Source: Streptomyces sp. NBC_01591 (GTDB lineage Bacteria > Actinomycetota > Actinomycetes > Streptomycetales > Streptomycetaceae). Taken from it: a stretch of DNA of 64,000 nucleotides. Location: assembly GCF_035918155.1 (NCBI RefSeq), contig NZ_CP109327.1, positions 62,001 to 126,000 on the forward strand. Direction: 5' to 3'. The position numbers were made by a program, and so were the translations under genes. Of this stretch, positions 63,158 to 64,000 are shown one piece after another; the first letter of the stretch is position 1; every line of letters begins with the position of its first letter. A model generated the notes under the pieces. The model was not told the origin of the DNA and ran no database searches. It worked only from the letters and a program-made list of their open reading frames with translations.

Positions 63158-64000
63158 TGACCCCTGATCTTGAACACGGGTTATGCGGATTCGGCCAGCG
63201 TAGTTGATGTTGTTCGGAGTGCTCGCTCGTAGGCGATGGGGCTGCGATGTCCGAGGCGGGAGTGGCGTCGGACGGTGTTGTATCGGTGGAGCCAGCGGAG
63301 GAGGTCCAGGTGGGCCTCGTGCTCGGTGTCCCAGGCCCGGCGGCCTTGGAGGGTCTCCCGTTTGCAGGTCGCGTTGAACGACTCGGCGAGTGCGTTGTCC
63401 GCGCTGGAGCCGACCGCGCTCATGGACTGGGTGACGCCGGCTTCGCGGCAGGCATCGGCGAAGGCCCGGCTGCAGTACTGGGCCCCGTGATCGCTGTGGA
63501 AAATGGCGCCGGTGAGATTGCCGCGGGTCCGTTCGGCCGCATGCAGGGCGTCGATGACGAGGTCGGCCCGCATGTGGTCGGCGATCGCCCACCCCGCCAG
63601 GCGCCGCGAGGCGAGGTCGATCACGGTCGCCAGGTAGCGGAACGTCCCGCCGCTCAGCGGCAGATAGGTGATGTCGCCGACGTACTTGGTGTTGACGTCG
63701 GTGGCGGTGAAGTCGCGGCCGATCAGGGCCGGGACCTTCGCGACGGTGAGGTCGGGGACGGTGGTGCGGTGCCGGCGGCGCAGGCGGAGCCCGGCCAGGC
63801 CGATGGCCTTCATGACCCGGGCGACGCGTTTGTGGTTCACCACCTCACCCCCGTCGCGAAGCTCGGCGGTGATCCTCGGGACACCGTAGGTGCCGTCCGA
63901 GGCTCGGTGGACGGTGCGTATCAGGGTGGCAAGCCGTGCGTCGGCCGCCTGCCGGGCTGCCCGCAGCGACGCCGTCCGGCGCCAGTAGTAGAAGGTCGAC
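63158..64000 (-). mobile_element. IS3 family element (IS3-b), continues past the window
   Basis: Begins TGACCCCTGATCTTGAACAC, where IS701 homology stops. Contains the 3' part of an IS3 orfB. The other end is outside the window. Confidence 0.85.
63181..64000 (-). CDS. IS3 family transposase OrfB, 3' part
   Basis: The frame is open from base 64000 to the stop at 63181, about 273 codons. An HTH_21-like region (STFYYWRRTASLRAARQAAD, HRASDGTYGVPRITAEL) precedes the rve core: Asp in YVGDITYLPLSGGTFRYLAT, Asp in IFHSDHGAQYCSRAFADAC and Glu in SSADNALAESFNATCKRE. The GTG at 63843 is internal. Its start and the orfA part lie outside the window. A different IS3 subgroup from IS3-a. Confidence 0.92.
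   Translation of the reverse strand, partial: STFYYWRRTASLRAARQAADARLATLIRTVHRASDGTYGVPRITAELRDGGEVVNHKRVARVMKAIGLAGLRLRRRHRTTVPDLTVAKVPALIGRDFTATDVNTKYVGDITYLPLSGGTFRYLATVIDLASRRLAGWAIADHMRADLVIDALHAAERTRGNLTGAIFHSDHGAQYCSRAFADACREAGVTQSMSAVGSSADNALAESFNATCKRETLQGRRAWDTEHEAHLDLLRWLHRYNTVRRHSRLGHRSPIAYERALRTTSTTLAESA

Noticed and set aside
1..64000. CRISPR arrays, tRNA or rRNA genes
   Set aside because: No regularly spaced repeats, cloverleaf-like sequences or rRNA motifs were seen by eye; the GC-rich hairpins present are isolated.

Overview
The window is very GC-rich actinobacterial DNA. Codon use, GTG starts and nearly every recognisable family (TetR, MarR, MocR, MMPL, NarL-type two-component system, DUF6204, DUF6262-type recombination genes) point to Streptomyces or a close relative. 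The density of insertion sequences, nested insertions and gene stumps fits an accessory region such as a chromosome arm or a linear plasmid. I see no rRNA, tRNA or CRISPR array. Organism and replicon are inferences.

Layout. 1-1.8 kb: end of a nitronate monooxygenase, then a TetR regulator divergent from a SnoaL-like protein. 2.0-5.7 kb: an IS6 copy beside a DUF6262 stump, a serine hydrolase and an IS110 (IS110-D). 5.7-9.5 kb: a small membrane protein, a multiply frameshifted pseudogene, and a conserved gene cut in two by an IS3 element with a clean GATC duplication. 9.6-15.8 kb: a Tn554-like recombinase/DUF6262 pair whose recombinase gene is split by a second, different 4.6-kb element. That inner element carries a tyrosine recombinase, a small HTH protein, an 818-residue zinc-ribbon protein with a degenerate recombinase domain, and an unknown gene. 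15.8-19.3 kb: an IS701 with a MazF/PemK-like passenger abuts a second IS701, and an IS630 sits in the TA of the CTAG they share. 19.7-21.6 kb: a methyltransferase and a decayed IS30.

22-29 kb is the best-preserved cargo: MarR, SDR, MMPL transporter, a strong terminator, histidine kinase, response regulator and metallophosphoesterase, all intact. This looks like an efflux and envelope-response cluster.

29.3-34.6 kb is a nest: an unknown gene is interrupted by IS110-A, whose transposase is interrupted by IS110-B, and IS6, ISAzo13, IS5 and group II intron-like scraps lie around it. 34.7-41.2 kb mixes cargo (immunity-like protein, hydrolase, DUF6204, GNAT, butanediol-type dehydrogenase) with IS256 and LacI stumps. 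41.6-46.9 kb holds a fused reductase-hydrolase enzyme with its own TetR and a perfect operator, a resolvase stump, PhzF, and a divergent MocR regulator split by IS110-C. 48.8-56.7 kb is almost solid IS DNA: two tandem ISAzo13 copies, an IS1380 and an IS4 fused to a rhamnosidase fragment. 56.9-64 kb: a conserved unknown gene, an HTH gene, another IS6, an intact oxidoreductase/NTF2/GlxA regulator cluster, and an IS701 cut by an IS3 that runs off the end.

Most transposases carry single-base frameshifts, whereas the 22-29 kb and 60-62.7 kb cargo has none. The two items most worth pursuing are the 10.06-14.65 kb element and the structured leaders of the IS110 elements.
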